In this document: positions 5,515-6,291 of the stretch, one piece after another
How positions within the stretch are numbered: position 1 is the first letter of the stretch
Layout: each line of letters opens with the position of its first letter
Assembly (NCBI GenBank): GCA_902785445.1
Contig: CACZYN010000114.1
Coordinates: 1-6,291, forward strand
Source of the DNA: an uncultured Anaerovibrio sp.
GTDB taxonomy: Bacteria; Bacillota; Negativicutes; Selenomonadales; Selenomonadaceae
DNA length: 6,291 bases
Direction: 5' to 3'
The notes under the pieces: model-generated
Told to the model about the DNA's origin: nothing
The model's database searches: none
Seen by the model: only the letters and a program-made list of their open reading frames with translations
Made by a program: the position numbers and the translations under genes

Positions 5515-5542
5515 TGTATGAAACGCCAAAATATGCGATAAT
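5514..5542 (+). promoter_or_regulatory. Predicted extended -10 promoter for lpxB
   Basis: GATAAT (5537-5542, 5/6 match) is preceded by TGC (5534-5536), an extended -10 TGn element. TTGTAT (5514-5519, 3/6 match) sits 17 bp upstream as the -35 box. The expected start is near 5549, leaving a leader of about 50 nt. It lies just after the hairpin that follows lpxI. The weak -35 box is offset by the TG element. Confidence 0.6.
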
Positions 5543-5598
5543 ATATTGTACTGCTTTTTTAATGGATATTTATGTGTAAATTTAAGGAGGGGTTGCCA

Positions 5599-6291
5599 AT
5601 GAAGATAATGTTTTCAGCAGGAGAACCCTCAGGAGATTTGCACGGAGCCAGTCTGGCGGAGGCTGTGTTAAAGCAGTGCCCGGACGCTGAACTAGTAGGT
5701 TTTGGCGGTAAAAAAATGGCGGCGGCCGGAGTGAAGTTGTGGGCTGATATGAAGGAGTACAGCGTAATGGGTGTCTGGGAGGTTGCCAAAAACCTTCGCC
5801 GAATATTTGCCCTTATGGACAAGCTGTGTGACTTTATGCGGCGGGAAAAGCCAGATATTTTAGTTTTAATTGATTACCCGGATTTTAATTGGCGGCTGGC
5901 TGCCAAGGCTAAGGCTATGGGGATACCGGTGTTTTCCTATATTCCTCCCTCAGCTTGGGCTTGGCGCAAGGGGCGGGCCAAAAAATGTGCTGCTATTGCT
6001 GACGAATTGGCGGCCATATTCCCCTTTGAATTGCCGGTTTATGAGGCTGCTGGGGCCAACATTTCTTTTAATGGCAATCCGCTGATAGATACGGTTAAGC
6101 CATCCATGTCCCAGGAGGAAGCAAAGACATATTTTCATATTGGCGAAGATGTTATGCCGGTTATATTGTTGCCTGGCAGTCGTAAACACGAAATAACCCA
6201 GTTGTTGCCAGCTATGTTGGAGGCTGCCAATACAATGGTCATAGATGGCCTTGTCAACAATGAAAGTTCAATAGGTTTGGATGCACTTTAT
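5599..6291 (+). CDS. lpxB: Lipid-A-disaccharide synthase LpxB, N-terminal part (open at the window end)
   Basis: LpxB is the GT19 glycosyltransferase that joins lipid X to UDP-2,3-diacylglucosamine, giving the tetraacyl disaccharide 1-phosphate at the inner membrane. The frame stays open for 231 codons to the window edge; full proteins are near 380-390 residues, so about 40 percent is missing. The blocks are SAGEPSGDLHGA (6-17), VGFGGKKMAAAGV (33-45), YSVMGVWEV (54-62), LVLIDYPDFN (88-97), IPPSAWAWRKGRA (115-127), FPFE (141-144), FNGNPLID (157-164) and LLPGSRKHEI (190-199). Asp92 or Asp95 in the DYPD block and Arg195 in LLPGSR match conserved, functionally important positions of E. coli LpxB. 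AGGAGG (5585-5590) is 8 nt before the ATG. GNP replaces the common GHP. The segment after residue 212 (DGLVNNESSIGLDALY) has no clear family match. Confidence 0.95.
   Translation, partial: MKIMFSAGEPSGDLHGASLAEAVLKQCPDAELVGFGGKKMAAAGVKLWADMKEYSVMGVWEVAKNLRRIFALMDKLCDFMRREKPDILVLIDYPDFNWRLAAKAKAMGIPVFSYIPPSAWAWRKGRAKKCAAIADELAAIFPFELPVYEAAGANISFNGNPLIDTVKPSMSQEEAKTYFHIGEDVMPVILLPGSRKHEITQLLPAMLEAANTMVIDGLVNNESSIGLDALY

Noticed and set aside
5870..6189. Short open frames on both strands inside the lpxB region (5870-6085 plus strand, 5950-6189 minus strand)
   Set aside because: The lpxB frame from 5599 stays open to the window end with clear family motifs, so these are shadow frames.

Overview
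The window is a lipid A (LPS) biosynthesis cluster read entirely on the + strand. It starts inside the 3' end of an OmpH/Skp periplasmic chaperone gene and ends inside lpxB. The order is ompH/skp(partial) - lpxD - [terminator + promoter] - LpxL/HtrB-type acyltransferase - lpxC - fabZ - lpxA - lpxI - [terminator + promoter] - lpxB(partial). The best fit for the organism is a Negativicutes bacterium (diderm, LPS-bearing Firmicutes), probably of the Selenomonas/Anaerovibrio type. The reasons are the gene order (lpxL-like, lpxC and lpxI set into an E. coli-like skp-lpxD-fabZ-lpxA-lpxB order), LpxI in place of LpxH, very strong AGGAGG-type Shine-Dalgarno sites, a TTG start, and a moderate GC content with AT-rich gaps. 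Genus is not determinable from this sequence alone.

Layout. 1-175: C-terminus of OmpH/Skp. 191-1213: lpxD, 15 bp behind it and presumably cotranscribed. 1214-1373: an intrinsic terminator (hairpin 1220-1253 plus T5) followed at once by a good sigma-A-type promoter (TTGACT-16 bp-TACAAT). 1374-2252: acyltransferase. 2253-2343: gap with a weaker promoter candidate. 2344-3171: lpxC with a TTG start. 3196-3636: fabZ, 24 bp behind lpxC. 3637-3796: a 160-bp AT-rich gap with three imperfect direct repeats. 3797-4636: lpxA. 4653-5462: lpxI, 16 bp behind lpxA. 5463-5598: a terminator-like hairpin and an extended -10 promoter. 5599-end: lpxB, open at the window edge.

How they work together. LpxA adds a 3-hydroxyacyl chain to UDP-GlcNAc, LpxC deacetylates it (committed step), LpxD adds the second hydroxyacyl chain, LpxI cleaves the UDP-diacylglucosamine to lipid X, and LpxB condenses lipid X with UDP-diacylglucosamine to give the disaccharide. 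FabZ uses the same 3-hydroxyacyl-ACP pool for fatty acid elongation. The LpxL-like enzyme would add secondary acyl chains late in the pathway. LpxK and KdtA/WaaA are needed to complete Kdo2-lipid A and are not in the window. Skp belongs to outer-membrane protein assembly.

I see no undescribed system here. The points worth a second look are the internal transcription boundaries, the repeat array before lpxA, the TTG start and short C-terminus of LpxC, and several active-site or pocket substitutions (acyltransferase HSDSWE, LpxD Val46, LpxB GNP). No tRNA, rRNA, CRISPR array, insertion sequence or phage gene is visible.
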